From Streptomyces sp. SID13031 (GTDB taxonomy: Bacteria > Actinomycetota > Actinomycetes > Propionibacteriales > Kribbellaceae), in the NCBI RefSeq assembly GCF_010548305.1, contig NZ_JAAGLV010000002.1, positions 434,001-498,000 of the forward strand: a stretch of DNA of 64,000 nt. The letters run 5' to 3'. Position 1 is the first letter of the stretch, and every line of letters begins with the position of its first letter. The notes below the pieces were generated by a model, which saw nothing but the letters and a program-made list of their open reading frames with translations, made no database searches and was not told the origin of the DNA. The position numbers were made by a program, and so were the translations under genes. Below, one piece after another: positions 9,418 through 18,129 of the stretch.

Positions 9418-9630
9418 TCAGGGGCCGCCGGGAGGCGATGGACCACGAGTGCTCGCTGTAATCGCGCCCTGATTGTCCTTACGCCGTTGAGGCGCAGTCA
9501 GTACAGCGACGGAGGCTTGGTGCTCCGGGCGATATGCAGGCTCAGCCGCTGATTCCTGGATGGGGCCGGTTGCTGCGAGCCAGCTGCGGCTCAGGGCCAA
9601 TGCGGCCTCGGTCAGTGATGGTTGAATCAA
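9418..9630 (-). CDS. possible 70-residue ORF of unknown function
   Basis: TTG start at 9630 preceded by GAGGAGGACAG, a good ribosome-binding site. It overlaps the stop codon of the 12-codon ORF at 9627-9665 (TTGA), so it could be translationally coupled. The product begins MIQPSLTEAALALSRSW and is Pro/Ala/Gln-rich later, without a recognised domain. It lies downstream of a SARP-like site at 9685-9717. It may be a remnant. Confidence 0.3.
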   Translation of the reverse strand: MIQPSLTEAALALSRSWLAATGPIQESAAEPAYRPEHQASVAVLTAPQRRKDNQGAITASTRGPSPPGGP

Positions 9631-9665
9631 CTGTCCTCCTCGAGACTCCAGTCGGTACGGGTCAT
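9627..9665 (-). CDS. candidate 12-residue peptide ORF
   Basis: ATG at 9665, product MTRTDWSLEEDS, starting about 13 bases after the transcription start predicted from the SARP-like promoter at 9685-9717. GAAGG lies just before the ATG. Its stop overlaps the TTG of the next ORF. Too short for any homology argument; listed because other sites of the same promoter family also precede tiny ORFs. Confidence 0.25.
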   Translation of the reverse strand: MTRTDWSLEEDS

Positions 9666-9684
9666 GCGGCCTTCGGTACGTCCA

Positions 9685-9717
9685 AGGCTCGCGGGCTGCG
9701 GCTTCAGATCGCCTTCA
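9685..9717 (-). promoter_or_regulatory. 11-bp-repeat (SARP-like) promoter
   Basis: Minus strand: TGAAGGC (9717-9711), gatc, TGAAGCC (9706-9700), G, 8 bp, then -10-like GAGCCT (9690-9685). Same spacing as the other members. Confidence 0.55.
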
Positions 9718-9851
9718 GAGACTCGAAAAGGCCCCTGGCGACCTGCTCTTGGTAAAGGCGATGTAGTAGACGGCGGCGGCTGGTTTGGAGGCTTTGTCGA
9801 CTGGGCGACAAGGGTTGTGGATTCCTCGACTTGGACGCCGGCCGGGGAGGG

Positions 9852-10584
9852 CTAGCGTTTCCCGAAGGCCGCGCCGAGCTCCTTCAGGTAGGCATCGATT
9901 GTGCCGAGCCCGACGGCGGCCCGGCGGATGTCGACCATCGCCTCGTCCTCGATCGCTGTTCGCGGCTCGGGCTTTCCTGCGGGGCTCTTTCCCCATTGGG
10001 TGCCGTAGAGCTGCGGTTCGTTCGGGGCCACCAGGACCCGGTCTACCAGGTACGCGAGGTCGCTTGGGGTCGGCGTTGTTGGCTGTGACTGCGTCCTTCA
10101 TCAGTGCGAGGCCACGCTCCTGCAATGGAAGGTCGAGGTCCGCGTGCTGGATCAGGACCCATGCTGCGTGCGCACCGTTGCTCCCGACCAGATCCCAGCC
10201 TGGCGAGCCGTGCTCGTCGAGGATCTTGGTCATCCGCTGAGTATTGGCGCGGTCTGTCGCGTCCCACGCTGCGGCAAGCTCTTCCGGCGTGCGTTTGTCA
10301 CCTGGCGGCGGTGTACCGGTCCGGACCGCCTGGTCTTGCGCAAGCATCGCGAGCAGCTCGTCGCGCAGCGCTGGCTTGCCGACCGACGCATCGGGCGGAG
10401 GCTTGTCGATCTTGATCGGGGCCGGTGCCGGCGACCGGGTCGGCGATCCTGTGGTCGTGGAACTGGGGGAGGTGACTGTGGACGTGGTGGTGCCGGGATG
10501 CGATCCCTCGACGCCGTTGGCTGTGCACGCTGTGATCAGCCCGGCGGCGGCGATGGCCGGCACCAGCCAACGCAGTACTCGCAT
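9852..10584 (-). pseudogene. DUF6624-type lipoprotein with one frameshift
   Basis: The ATG at 10584 opens a lipoprotein signal (MRVLRWLVPAIAAAGLITAC, lipobox LITAC), followed by a Ser/Thr/Pro linker. The folded domain reads LRDELLAMLAQDQAVRTG, then DEHGSPGWDLVGSNGAHAAW and LIQHADLDLPLQERGLALMK, as in DUF6624 proteins. At about 10065 (GACCCCAAGCGACC) the frame breaks; one base off it continues as SDLAYLVDRVLVAPNEPQLY, GTQWGKSPAGK and ends DAYLKELGAAFGKR at 9852. A single indel, real or a sequencing error, separates it from an intact gene. Its upstream region carries the ATAGG/GTTTAC element. Confidence 0.7.
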
Positions 10585-10599
10585 CGTGCTTGCCCAAGC

Positions 10600-10790
10600 A
10601 CTCGTCACCACCTGGACTGCAACGCCGCGTCGGTGGCCTCAACCGGCTTCTGCACAGCTGCATCGCCTGATCCCACAGCACGACCTCTTCCCAAGGGGCA
10701 TTCGACACACCATTGGTTGTGCCCGGCGGTACTGTCACCACCAGCGTGGCCGTAAACCACCTCCCCGGACATCGGGCATCCGCCCTATCT
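10600..10790 (-). repeat. about 190-bp leader/promoter repeat, copy 1
   Basis: The minus strand here matches the plus strand at 29323-29520 over nearly its whole length (for example CTGTGGGATCAGGCGATGCA and GGTGACGAGTGCTTGGGCAA). It includes a possible short leader ORF (VLWDQAMQLC) that is frameshifted by one G in the other copy. It is placed directly upstream of the DUF6624 lipoprotein. Confidence 0.75.
10751..10788 (-). promoter_or_regulatory. ATAGG-N8-CC[T/G]AT / GTTTAC composite element
   Basis: Minus strand: ATAGGGCGGATGCCCGAT (10788-10771), 13 bp, GTTTACG (10757-10751). It belongs to the five-member family with the sites at 12230, 26282, 29323 and 47757. Confidence 0.6.
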
Positions 10791-10799
10791 GCGAGCTTT

Positions 10800-11130
10800 T
10801 CTTAGCCGTTAAACAGTGATGTGAGTATGGCTCCGCAGCCGGCCGTACTAGTGCTGAGCCATCGAGCCCGGCTAGTAGGTGTTGACGAGGCAACCATCAG
10901 GTTGGCCCGAATGCCAGCTCCGATTCAGCGCCCTGGTTTGACCGTCGGCCGGCCTTGGCCTTGTCGACCTTCAACGCCGCGCCACGGACAAACGGTAGTT
11001 GTCGCGTCGGACCTGTGCCCGGTCGTGCTCGCCGTTTCGCCTAGACCTGGTAGGTGCTGAACACGACCTCGCGCCGATCCTGGCCAGGGCTGACGGAGAT
11101 GCGGCAGTGGACACCGCACCTGTCGCCGGT
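10800..11130. other. no supported gene
   Basis: About 330 bases between the lipoprotein's promoter region and the end of the DUF4304-type gene. Frames are short and without recognisable motifs; no clear hairpin was seen. Confidence 0.5.
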
Positions 11131-11137
11131 GCGCTCG

Positions 11138-12169
11138 TCAGCTGTTCGCGGCCAGTTGTTGCCGGATCCAGGCGGGGAGGCGGTCGCTCGGATTACGTTG
11201 CTCGATGGACCTCAGTGCGGTCTCCAGCTCCTCCGACGGTCCGAGGTCGTACGACGAGACCGCGAGCAACCGGTCCCTGGGGCCGCTGATGGATCGGACG
11301 CGGGCGGCTGGATCGCGGAGGAGGGCCAAGAGGTTTTGCCGGTCGGCGACCAGGTGGGCCAGGTGGTCTCTCAGGTCTCGCAGCGCGTCCTTGAAGATGG
11401 CGATGGTTGCGGTGTCGTCGAGGTCGAACTTCCACATCTGCAGCGAGTCCCAGGGGTCGCTCATGCGTTGGTCCAGAACGCTATCTCCGATGGGTACCTT
11501 GGCTTCTTTGACCGCGTCCAGCGAGCTCGGCCGCACACCAGAGTCGACGTGGAACTCGGCGTCGTACTCACCAAGCTCGAAACGATGGGCGAGTATCCAC
11601 GCCTGGTCCCCGCTTGCCGTGGTCAGTGTGAAGCGGGGACCGGACCGGGCGAAGCCGGCTTCCTTGAGCAGCGGTGCCATGTGATCGCTGACGACGGCGC
11701 GGAGTGCATTGGGCCGAAGGTCATCTCGCTCGACCGGGTACGTCGGCCCTGCGGGATCGGCCCAGTTACGACCGAGCTTCATTCGGATGAGACGGTCGTG
11801 TCTGTCCTGCTCGACGAGCGTCTGTACGAGGTCGCGCTTCCGTGCCAGCAATTGCTCGATCTCGGCGGCGTAGTGCGTGCGCACGTCGCCGGCGCCATGA
11901 GGTTGGTCAGCGCGGGCGATGATGGCGCCAGCCAACGTCACTGCCTGCAGAACGCCATCCGGGTCCTCGCTGCGAGTCTGGTCGAGCAGCCAGGGGAGTA
12001 CGGCGAAGCTGGCCGAGTAGACGATGCCGCCGCCGCACAGCATCGACCATAGAACGTCCCAGTGCGCAGGTCCCCGCTCCGCGGTCATCCGATCCAGGAT
12101 GTCGGGAAGACCACCTGCGGATCCGTGGGCGTGGCGAAGCGTCGACCAATCAGCCGGCTGGTGATTCAT
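11138..12169 (-). CDS. DUF4304-type protein, paralogue A
   Basis: 343 residues; ATG 12169 preceded by GGAGGCACCCCG. The N-terminal part (WDVLWSMLCGGGIVYSASFA and LQAVTLAGAIIARADQPHGA) is helical and HEAT-like. The middle (HMAPLLKEAGFARSGPRFTL, then FELGEYDAEFHVDSGVRP) resembles DUF4304. The C-terminus is a charged helical tail. It is closely similar throughout to the gene at 47855-48880, and a fragment of a third copy is at 8811-8935. The function is unknown; the domain layout recalls immunity-like bacterial proteins, but that is only a guess. The promoter carries the shared ATAGG/GTTTAC-type element. Confidence 0.75.
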   Translation of the reverse strand: MNHQPADWSTLRHAHGSAGGLPDILDRMTAERGPAHWDVLWSMLCGGGIVYSASFAVLPWLLDQTRSEDPDGVLQAVTLAGAIIARADQPHGAGDVRTHYAAEIEQLLARKRDLVQTLVEQDRHDRLIRMKLGRNWADPAGPTYPVERDDLRPNALRAVVSDHMAPLLKEAGFARSGPRFTLTTASGDQAWILAHRFELGEYDAEFHVDSGVRPSSLDAVKEAKVPIGDSVLDQRMSDPWDSLQMWKFDLDDTATIAIFKDALRDLRDHLAHLVADRQNLLALLRDPAARVRSISGPRDRLLAVSSYDLGPSEELETALRSIEQRNPSDRLPAWIRQQLAANS

Positions 12170-12229
12170 CGGGGTGCCTCCGGCAGGGTCGACGGGCGTG
12201 GACGTACTGATATGCCGACCATAATCTGG

Positions 12230-12266
12230 GTAAGCCGATGGGAACTGCATAGGGCGATCGACCTAT
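12230..12266 (-). promoter_or_regulatory. ATAGG-N8-CCTAT composite element
   Basis: Minus strand ATAGGTCGATCGCCCTAT (12266-12249), 13 bp, then GCTTACC in place of GTTTACG. It lies about 60 bp upstream of the paralogue A start codon. Confidence 0.6.
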
Positions 12267-12313
12267 CCGTCACCGAGGTGGAACCCGGGACGGGGATCCG
12301 GACATTGGAAGGG

Positions 12314-12653
12314 ATGAAGTCCAGACACAGTGTTCTCGCGTCCGTCCTGTCCCTTGCCTTCCTCACCCCCCGCTCGCCGCCGGAGCCGGTGCGGCGTCGA
12401 CGGTGCCGCTGCCCCTGGATGTGGCAAAGGGGTTTACGCCGTCCAAGATCAAGAAGGTGCAGGTCCAAGTGTCCGGAGACGAGGTAAGGCCTGGCGGCCG
12501 GCGGTCGTAGCGCGGGCTAGTGACCGGCTTTACAAAGCCGTCTTCGCGAACACCTGCCAAGGCGAAGTCCGTGTCTCTGCGAACCCAGGTGATCGATGCC
12601 GACGGCAACACGACCGACCAGGCGACGATCGTGGCCTACTTGCAGCAGCGTTG
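12314..12653 (+). pseudogene. collapsed secreted subtilase (signal peptide plus C-terminal end only)
   Basis: The ATG at 12314 follows GGAAGG and opens a signal peptide (MKSRHSVLASVLSLAFLT). A frameshift near 12363 leads to AGAASTVPLPLDVAKGFTPS and KIKKVQVQVSG. After a gap the frame KSVSLRTQVIDADGNTTDQA ends at 12653; this resembles the closing beta-strand segment of large actinobacterial S8 peptidases. The catalytic domain is gone. Confidence 0.45.
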
Positions 12654-12654
12654 A

Positions 12655-13038
12655 CCTCTGCCGGCGGCGTAGCGTTCGGAAGTGTGCCGCCATGAGCGCA
12701 ATTTCGGTCCCGGATGCTGACCACGCCGCAGCCATATCAGCGAACACCCGGGCCGGGGTGTCCATCACCGCTAGGTTGGCGGTCAGATCCCAGTGGACTG
12801 GGATCGGGTGATCGTCCAGGCGCTGGATGATCGCCTCGGTTCGCCATCGCTTGGTAACGCTGACCGTCAGCGCCTCGATCGCCGAGGCCACGACGTCCGC
12901 TACCAACGGCGTGTGTCGGATTGACGGCTGCCACCAGATCGCCAGCGGCGCCGCGAGCGCGCCGGAATCGCGAGCGCCACTCCCACTAGCCGGCGCATCC
13001 CGTTCCACCCCCGGGACAGAGGTTTGCTGGGCAACCAT
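12655..13038 (-). pseudogene. N-terminal fragment resembling NACHT-type NTPases
   Basis: The minus strand reads VTKRWRTEAIIQRLDDHPIP followed by VHWDLTANLAVMD. This is like the RxWRxEAxxRRLxDPxPLPVRW segment found N-terminal to the P-loop in actinobacterial NACHT proteins. No P-loop follows; the frame runs into the subtilase remnant. The start at 13038 has no convincing ribosome-binding site. Confidence 0.35.
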
Positions 13039-13135
13039 ATGTGCGCGCGGTATGCAATGGGTGACTGAGAGTTCGGTGCTGCGGCCCTGTCCCGAAAGGG
13101 TTGACGTTGGTTCGGTCGCGCGCTTGAGTGCGGGG

Positions 13136-13978
13136 GTGAACGTCGTGGGTTCTTACATCGAGCGGCCGCCCTTGCCTGCGTTGGCAGGGGTGGTGCGGAC
13201 AGTCTGGATCCAGCGGACCGGGGCGGCGGCGTACCTGCAACGGCACCTGCCGACGGGTGGGGTCGAGATTCACTTCCCGATCGGCGGTCGTCCTCAGCTG
13301 GTCGGTCCGTTGACCGGTCCGGAGATCGAGGTCATTCCGGCGCACACCACCGTCGTGGGTGTGCGATTCCATCCAGGGACCGCGCCGCCTCTACCGACGG
13401 TGCTCGACGACCTGGTGGACCAGCGTCTCGGCCTGGCGGAGCTGTGGCGGAGTTCGGCGGACCGCCTGGTGGAGGCGATGGCGTTGGCCGGGACGCCCGA
13501 GCGGGCGCTCAGGTACCTGCAAGTCCATCTGTTGCAGGAGTTTCGCAGTACGGTCCGGGTGGATCCGTTGGTGGGCGAGGCCGTACAAGCGCTGATGCCC
13601 TGGCGCCCGGTCAACATCGACACCCTGGCCACCCACCTGGCGCTCTCCCCGAGCCAACTGCGCCGCCGCTGCCTGCACGCGGTGGGGGTGAGTCCCAAGG
13701 TCCTCCAGCGAACGTTGCGATTCCAGGGATTTCTCGCACTGTTTCAGGCCGGCGCCACCGCACCGGGCCGGCGTGGCGCGGACGGCCTGGCGGGATTGGC
13801 GGTTGACGCGGGGTACGCCGACCAGGCACACCTCAGCCGGGAATGCCTGCGTCTGACCGGCCTCACTCCGCGGGAGTTCGTCGGCGTCAACGTCGATCGG
13901 TGCGCCTGCGACCACGACCACTCCGCGTCCTATCAGTCCTACCTAGACAGTCGTAGCAGGCAGCCGCTCGTAGTCTGA
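13136..13978 (+). CDS. AraC-family regulator with DUF6597 N-terminus
   Basis: 280 residues from GTG 13136 (GTG 13145 is possible). The N-terminal half (SYIERPPLPALAGVVRTVWI and VEIHFPIGGRPQLVG) is a DUF6597 sensor-like domain. The C-terminal half has the two AraC helix-turn-helix motifs: VNIDTLATHLALSPSQLRRR and AGLAVDAGYADQAHLSRECL, with GLTPREF closing it. It lies 54 bp upstream of a codirectional FAD oxidoreductase and is likely its regulator, a frequent pairing in actinomycetes. Confidence 0.85.
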   Translation: MNVVGSYIERPPLPALAGVVRTVWIQRTGAAAYLQRHLPTGGVEIHFPIGGRPQLVGPLTGPEIEVIPAHTTVVGVRFHPGTAPPLPTVLDDLVDQRLGLAELWRSSADRLVEAMALAGTPERALRYLQVHLLQEFRSTVRVDPLVGEAVQALMPWRPVNIDTLATHLALSPSQLRRRCLHAVGVSPKVLQRTLRFQGFLALFQAGATAPGRRGADGLAGLAVDAGYADQAHLSRECLRLTGLTPREFVGVNVDRCACDHDHSASYQSYLDSRSRQPLVV

Positions 13979-14032
13979 CCCTTGCGCGATTTGTTCAAGA
14001 CCGGCCGGTCACCCCGCTCCTAGTTTGAGGTC

Positions 14033-15340
14033 GTGCCTGATCTTGCCGAACTCGCCCAATCACTCGACGGAGAGTTGTTCAGCCCTGACTCGCCGGGCTA
14101 CGAAGCGATCCGCCGGCCGGTCAACCTGGCCTACCGAGAGGTGCGTCCCTGGCTCATCGTCATGTGCCGCTCGGTCTCGGATGTCGTCGGCGCCGTCAGG
14201 TACGCGACTGCCACTGGGGACCGCATCGCCCCTCGTGGCGGCGGGCACTGCTTCGCGGGTCGATCTTCGACGGACGGGATCGTGCTCGACCTGTCCGGCC
14301 TCGACGGCATCTCCATGGCGGCGGACGGGATCGCCACGATCGGCGCCGGTGCCCGCCTGGAACGGGTGTACGCGGCGCTTCACGCCTATGGCCGGACCTT
14401 GCCGGCCGGGTGCGGTCCCACTGTCGGCATCGCAGGCCTCACTCTCGGCGGCGGGATCGGGCTGCTAGGCCGCAAGTACGGACTGACCTGCGATCGCCTC
14501 GTCGGCGCACAGGTCGTACTGGCAGACGGAAGCGTCGTGGACTGCGACCACGACCACGAACCAGACCTGTACTGGGGTCTGCGCGGCGCGGGCGGAGGTC
14601 AGTTCGGTGTGGTCACGTCATTGCGATTCGACACCGTCCCTGAGCCGTTGACCACCCGCATCGAGGCGCACTGGACGATGGGCCTAAAGGAACTGGTCTC
14701 GGCCTGGCAAGCCTGGGCCTCGGCCGCGCCGGACGAGCTCACTGTCAACCTCAGCCTTGCGTCCGGTGTACCTGTCGAAGCCACCCTGTTCGGCGCCTCC
14801 ACTCTGGAGGAGGAACCGACCCGGGAGTTGCTGCAGGAACTCATCGATCGGGCAGGCGTGGCTCCCGCGATCGAGTTGCGCGCCGACCTGCCGTATCACC
14901 AACTGAAGAGCACCTTTGCCGATCGGCGGGATCTCCCCGAACGCGCCGTGCGGCTCAGGTCAGAGTTCTTTGCCCACTCGATGGCCGACGGCACCCTCGC
15001 CTCGCTGTTGACCCAGCTTGGCGATCCAAGGGCCCGCGGGCAGCTCAACTTCACCGCGATGGGTGGGGCCTACAACCGGGTCGCCGAGGACGCCACTGCC
15101 TTCGCCCATCGCGCCGAACGCTTCCTGCTCGAGCACGTCGCCGAGGATGGCGATCCCTGGGTCGACGCTTCCTGGGCGACCGCCCACGCCGATGGGTCAG
15201 GACGCGTCTACCCCAACTTTCCCGACCCGGCGCTCGACGACTGGGCGGCGGCGTACCACGCGGGAAACCACCCTCGGCTGGCAGCGGTCAAGAAGGCCTA
15301 CGACCCGGGCCGTTTCTTCGACTTCCCGCAAGCCATCTGA
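14033..15340 (+). CDS. FAD-binding (BBE/PCMH-type) oxidoreductase
   Basis: 435 residues, GTG start with TTTGAGG upstream. The PCMH FAD domain shows DVVGAVRYATATGDRIAPRG followed by GGHCFAGRSSTDG, where the His is the usual 8-alpha-FAD attachment residue. GPTVGIAGLTLGGGIGLLGR and KYGLTCDRL follow; a cysteine is present there, but bicovalent flavin is not proven. The C-terminal berberine-bridge segment (YPNFPDPALDDWAAAYHAGN, DPGRFFDFPQAI) is intact. It should oxidise a small organic substrate, such as a sugar or secondary metabolite, with oxygen. It is followed 19 bp later by a reductase-like gene. Confidence 0.88.
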   Translation: MPDLAELAQSLDGELFSPDSPGYEAIRRPVNLAYREVRPWLIVMCRSVSDVVGAVRYATATGDRIAPRGGGHCFAGRSSTDGIVLDLSGLDGISMAADGIATIGAGARLERVYAALHAYGRTLPAGCGPTVGIAGLTLGGGIGLLGRKYGLTCDRLVGAQVVLADGSVVDCDHDHEPDLYWGLRGAGGGQFGVVTSLRFDTVPEPLTTRIEAHWTMGLKELVSAWQAWASAAPDELTVNLSLASGVPVEATLFGASTLEEEPTRELLQELIDRAGVAPAIELRADLPYHQLKSTFADRRDLPERAVRLRSEFFAHSMADGTLASLLTQLGDPRARGQLNFTAMGGAYNRVAEDATAFAHRAERFLLEHVAEDGDPWVDASWATAHADGSGRVYPNFPDPALDDWAAAYHAGNHPRLAAVKKAYDPGRFFDFPQAI

Positions 15341-15359
15341 TCACCAGCAAAGGAGAGCC

Positions 15360-15851
15360 ATGAGCAAGGTCATCAGCGCCCACGCCGTCTCGGTCGACGG
15401 CTATATCAGCGGTCGCACTCCCGACGGCGCGGAGGAGTTCGGACGCGGTCTCGGTGACGCGGGCATGCTCTTCGACTGGTACACGGACGGGGACACGCAG
15501 AGCCAGGAGTTCGGCGGATTCAAGCTGCGCGAGCCGAGCGCCCGGTTCTTCGACCTCCTCGCGGCCCGAGTCGGGGCGACCGTGGCGGGGCGTACCACGT
15601 ACGAGCATTCCAGCCATTTCGGAGGCGGTGGGCCGCACCCGACAGCGCCACTCTTCGTCCTCAGCCACCGGCCCGCGCCCGAGATCAGCGAGAAGCAGAC
15701 GCTCGTCACCACCGGCATCGAGGACGCGATCGCGGCGGCACGCGAGGTCGCCGGCAACAAGGACGTCGTCCCCAAGCACGTGAAGCTCCGTCTGCTGGAG
15801 GCCATCTCGGTACCCGGCATGACCCACCTCCACTACGAGGTACTCCGATGA
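15360..15851 (+). CDS. dihydrofolate-reductase-like (RibD C-terminal) protein, internally shortened
   Basis: 163 residues, ATG with AAAGGAGAG upstream. The N-terminal fold (VISAHAVSVDGYISGRTPDG, VGATVAGRTTYE) and end (LRLLEAISVPGMTHLHYEVL) are typical of the RibD C-terminal family. The section between, normally with the GGG..Q..L..GLVDEL stretch, is missing: DAIAAAREVAGNKDVV joins directly to PKHVKLRLLEA. About 35-50 residues are lost without a frameshift, so activity is doubtful. Its stop overlaps the next start (ATGA). Confidence 0.7.
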   Translation: MSKVISAHAVSVDGYISGRTPDGAEEFGRGLGDAGMLFDWYTDGDTQSQEFGGFKLREPSARFFDLLAARVGATVAGRTTYEHSSHFGGGGPHPTAPLFVLSHRPAPEISEKQTLVTTGIEDAIAAAREVAGNKDVVPKHVKLRLLEAISVPGMTHLHYEVLR

Positions 15852-16320
15852 TCCTCGTCACCGGAGGGTTGGGCATGATCGGCGCCCACACCGCTCGCGC
15901 GCTCGTCGACCTCGGACAACAGGTCGTCGTCACCACGCACCGCCGGGCCGAGGTCCCGTCGTTCCTCACCGGCAAGGTCACCGTGGAACCCCTCGACGTC
16001 ACCGACCGGGACGCCTTCCTAGCCCTCGCCGACCGCCACGCCGTCACCGACATCCTCCACCTCGCCGGCAGCATCCCCGGCGAGAATCCGGTCAGCTTCT
16101 TCCGCACGGACCTGACCGGCCTGCTCAACGCACTGGACGCCGCCCGTGCTTGGGGCGTCCGCCGGTTCGCGGTGGCGAGCAGCCTCGGCGTTTATGGCGG
16201 CCGGTCCGAGATCCCCTGGCACGAAGAGCTCGACCTGCCCACCGCGGAGCTACCGCACCCGATCATCGCCTTCAAGAAGGCGGTCGAGCCCCTCACCACC
16301 AACGGCCTCCAGGGCAGCGG
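15848..16320 (+). pseudogene. NAD-dependent epimerase/dehydratase, truncated
   Basis: The start overlaps the previous stop. The Rossmann motif GGLGMIGAHTARALVDLG and the extended-SDR pattern DILHLAGSIPGENPVSFF, VASSLGVYGG are clear. A lysine of the YxxxK position appears as FKKAVEPLTT, with the tyrosine replaced (IIAFKK). After about residue 157 the similarity ends and the frame continues with unrelated sequence to 16897. The substrate-binding half is lost. Confidence 0.75.
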
Positions 16321-16952
16321 TTGCGGCGGCCCACCGCATCGGCAGCGGTGGTTCCGCGATCGGCGCAGGGCGCTGCGATTCCGGTGGCGCCTCAAGCAGG
16401 GGATTCGGACAGCGGCGGGGGCTCTGTTTGACGCCGGCCATCACCGATCCCTTCCCAGCACCGTCGACAACGCCCCGGGGTGGTATCCGGCAAGGCCGCC
16501 TGGTTCTTCTCGGTCCACGGATGCGACACCGACCCCGGGGACGACGCCACCGAAATACAGCCTGAGCGGACCGATCGGTGGCATCGCCCCCGGGGATCAG
16601 AAGCAGAAGCACCTTCTGCGGCTGAAGGAAGCGGCCGAGCAAGCCGACAAGGACAACGGGCTGGGCAGTGGCCTAGCCTTCACCCTCGCTCCGGCCACCA
16701 CCCCTGGCGTTCACTGCCCCCACGCCACGCCTCACAGTGGTAGGGAGCGCCGGGTGGGTTCGTTGGAGTTCATTCGTCAGCAAGGCTGCAACGCAGTAGT
16801 CCATCGTGCCGGAGTATCGACTGCCCCAAACCAGCTGGCATTTCTATGCACTGCGCTCCGTTGGATTGGCCGCCCAGCCCTCACCGGATCGTGGTAGTAG
16901 CGGTAGAGATGCACTGCGACGATGTCTCCATGAGCCTGACCTACGTAGAGCC
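16321..16952. other. no supported gene
   Basis: About 630 bases after the SDR fragment. The plus frame stays open to 16897 but has no recognisable motif and is Arg/Pro/Gly-rich, like a shadow frame. It is probably decayed DNA. Confidence 0.5.
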
Positions 16953-17420
16953 CTAGCAGGTTGAGCCGTCGTTGCGCAGCCTGACCAATGGGGAGTAGTG
17001 CACAGAGGAGGTCACAACCGAGGATCCGGCGTATCTCCATGTCGTCGTCGCCTGGCCGATGTAGGAGTAGCAAGCACGGATGCCGGGGTTCTCCCAGGCC
17101 TGCCAGGTGCCCTGACGTGAGACGCCGACGTAGCCCCAGGACGTCGACCGGTTCGCGGCCACGAACCATGATCCGGACGCGAGCTTCCACAGCTTGACGT
17201 TGACCTGGACATCGTAGACCGGGCCCGTACAGTATGTGTCGTTCGTCGCGAAAATGACTCCCGAGGGGGCATATGCGTATGGGTTCCACGCCAGTGCCTT
17301 GCATCCACTCGCAGCGGTGGCGCTTGCAGAGGTCGTGCTTGCATGCGTGGGCGTCATCATGGAGCCGAGGCCGATGCAGGCCAGCAGGACAACGAGCAAC
17401 GATCGTCTGACGGTAAACAT
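16953..17420 (-). CDS. secreted protein of unknown function
   Basis: 155 residues, ATG 17420 with AAAGGGACCC upstream. The signal peptide MFTVRRSLLVVLLACIGLGS is followed by an Ala-X-Ala-type site near THA-S. The mature part is aromatic-rich and beta-like (VNVKLWKLASGSWFVAANRS, GTWQAWENPGIRAC, ATTTWRYAGSSVVTSSVHYS) and holds four cysteines, one being the last residue. No family is recognised. It lies 110 bp downstream of the secreted-protein gene at 17531-17874, in the same direction and probably under the same SARP-like promoter. Confidence 0.7.
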   Translation of the reverse strand: MFTVRRSLLVVLLACIGLGSMMTPTHASTTSASATAASGCKALAWNPYAYAPSGVIFATNDTYCTGPVYDVQVNVKLWKLASGSWFVAANRSTSWGYVGVSRQGTWQAWENPGIRACYSYIGQATTTWRYAGSSVVTSSVHYSPLVRLRNDGSTC

Positions 17421-17530
17421 AGGGTCCCTTTCATGTGGTGAAGCGCTGGATGCCAGGTCGGACAATGGCGGGCGGGGGACGTTCATAGCTTTAGCGATGC
17501 AGCCCTTGACCAGCAGCACACCTCGACGCG

Positions 17531-17874
17531 TCACCTCATGTTCCAACCATGGAAGGTCGCGGCGTAGCCGCCACCCGTCCAAACGATCGGACTGCTGTCG
17601 CCCTGCGGTTGCCACCAGCTCGACCGGTAGCTGCAACTGCCGACGCTGCACCATGTGACAACGATCTGGAACTGGGTCCCCGGCGCAGATAGCGGGCACT
17701 TGGAGGTCGCCGTCTTGCCATCCGAGCTGACACTGTAGGTGCATCCATAGTTGGGATCCTGTGCACTGGACGCGGGTGTATCGATGCTCCGGGCGGAGGC
17801 CGGGTAATCCCGATGGTCGCCAGTGCGGCGACCATCGCAAGCAGGGGTGTGAGGATTCTGAGTCGTCGGGTCAT
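17531..17874 (-). pseudogene. secreted cysteine-containing protein with one frameshift
   Basis: The ATG at 17874 (AAGGGAAAGGCACG upstream) opens a signal peptide MTRRLRILTPLLAMVAALAT. Near 17810 the frame must move by one base to continue as YPASARSIDTPASSAQDPNY, GCTYSVSSDGKTATSKCPLS, FQIVVTWCSVGSCSYRSSWW and end at 17531. The mature domain is coherent and has five cysteines, so a single indel (or a sequencing error) breaks an otherwise complete gene. Its promoter is the best match of the SARP-like family. Confidence 0.6.
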
Positions 17875-17906
17875 CGTGCCTTTCCCTTCTCTACAAGGAC
17901 ACGGCG

Positions 17907-17939
17907 ACTGTATGGTCACCCGCCTTCAGGGCGCCTTCC
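17907..17939 (-). promoter_or_regulatory. 11-bp-repeat (SARP-like) promoter, best -10
   Basis: Minus strand: GGAAGGC (17939-17933), gccc, TGAAGGC (17928-17922), G, 8 bp, perfect -10 TACAGT (17912-17907). Transcription should start near 17900, 26 bp before the secreted-protein start codon. Confidence 0.7.
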
Positions 17940-18129
17940 GAAGGCCAACACGGGGTTTGTCTACTTCGCAAGCTGACTGTGGAGCGCGCGACCAGCGCCC
18001 GAGCCTGCTCCAACGTCTACTCGCCTCTCCCGCCCTACCCAGTTTGTGACCCACTCGCAGTCCCATCGGGGTACACCGAGCTTTTTACAGTCCCTCGATG
18101 ATGGTGGGATGAGTAAATCGGGTCCGAGA

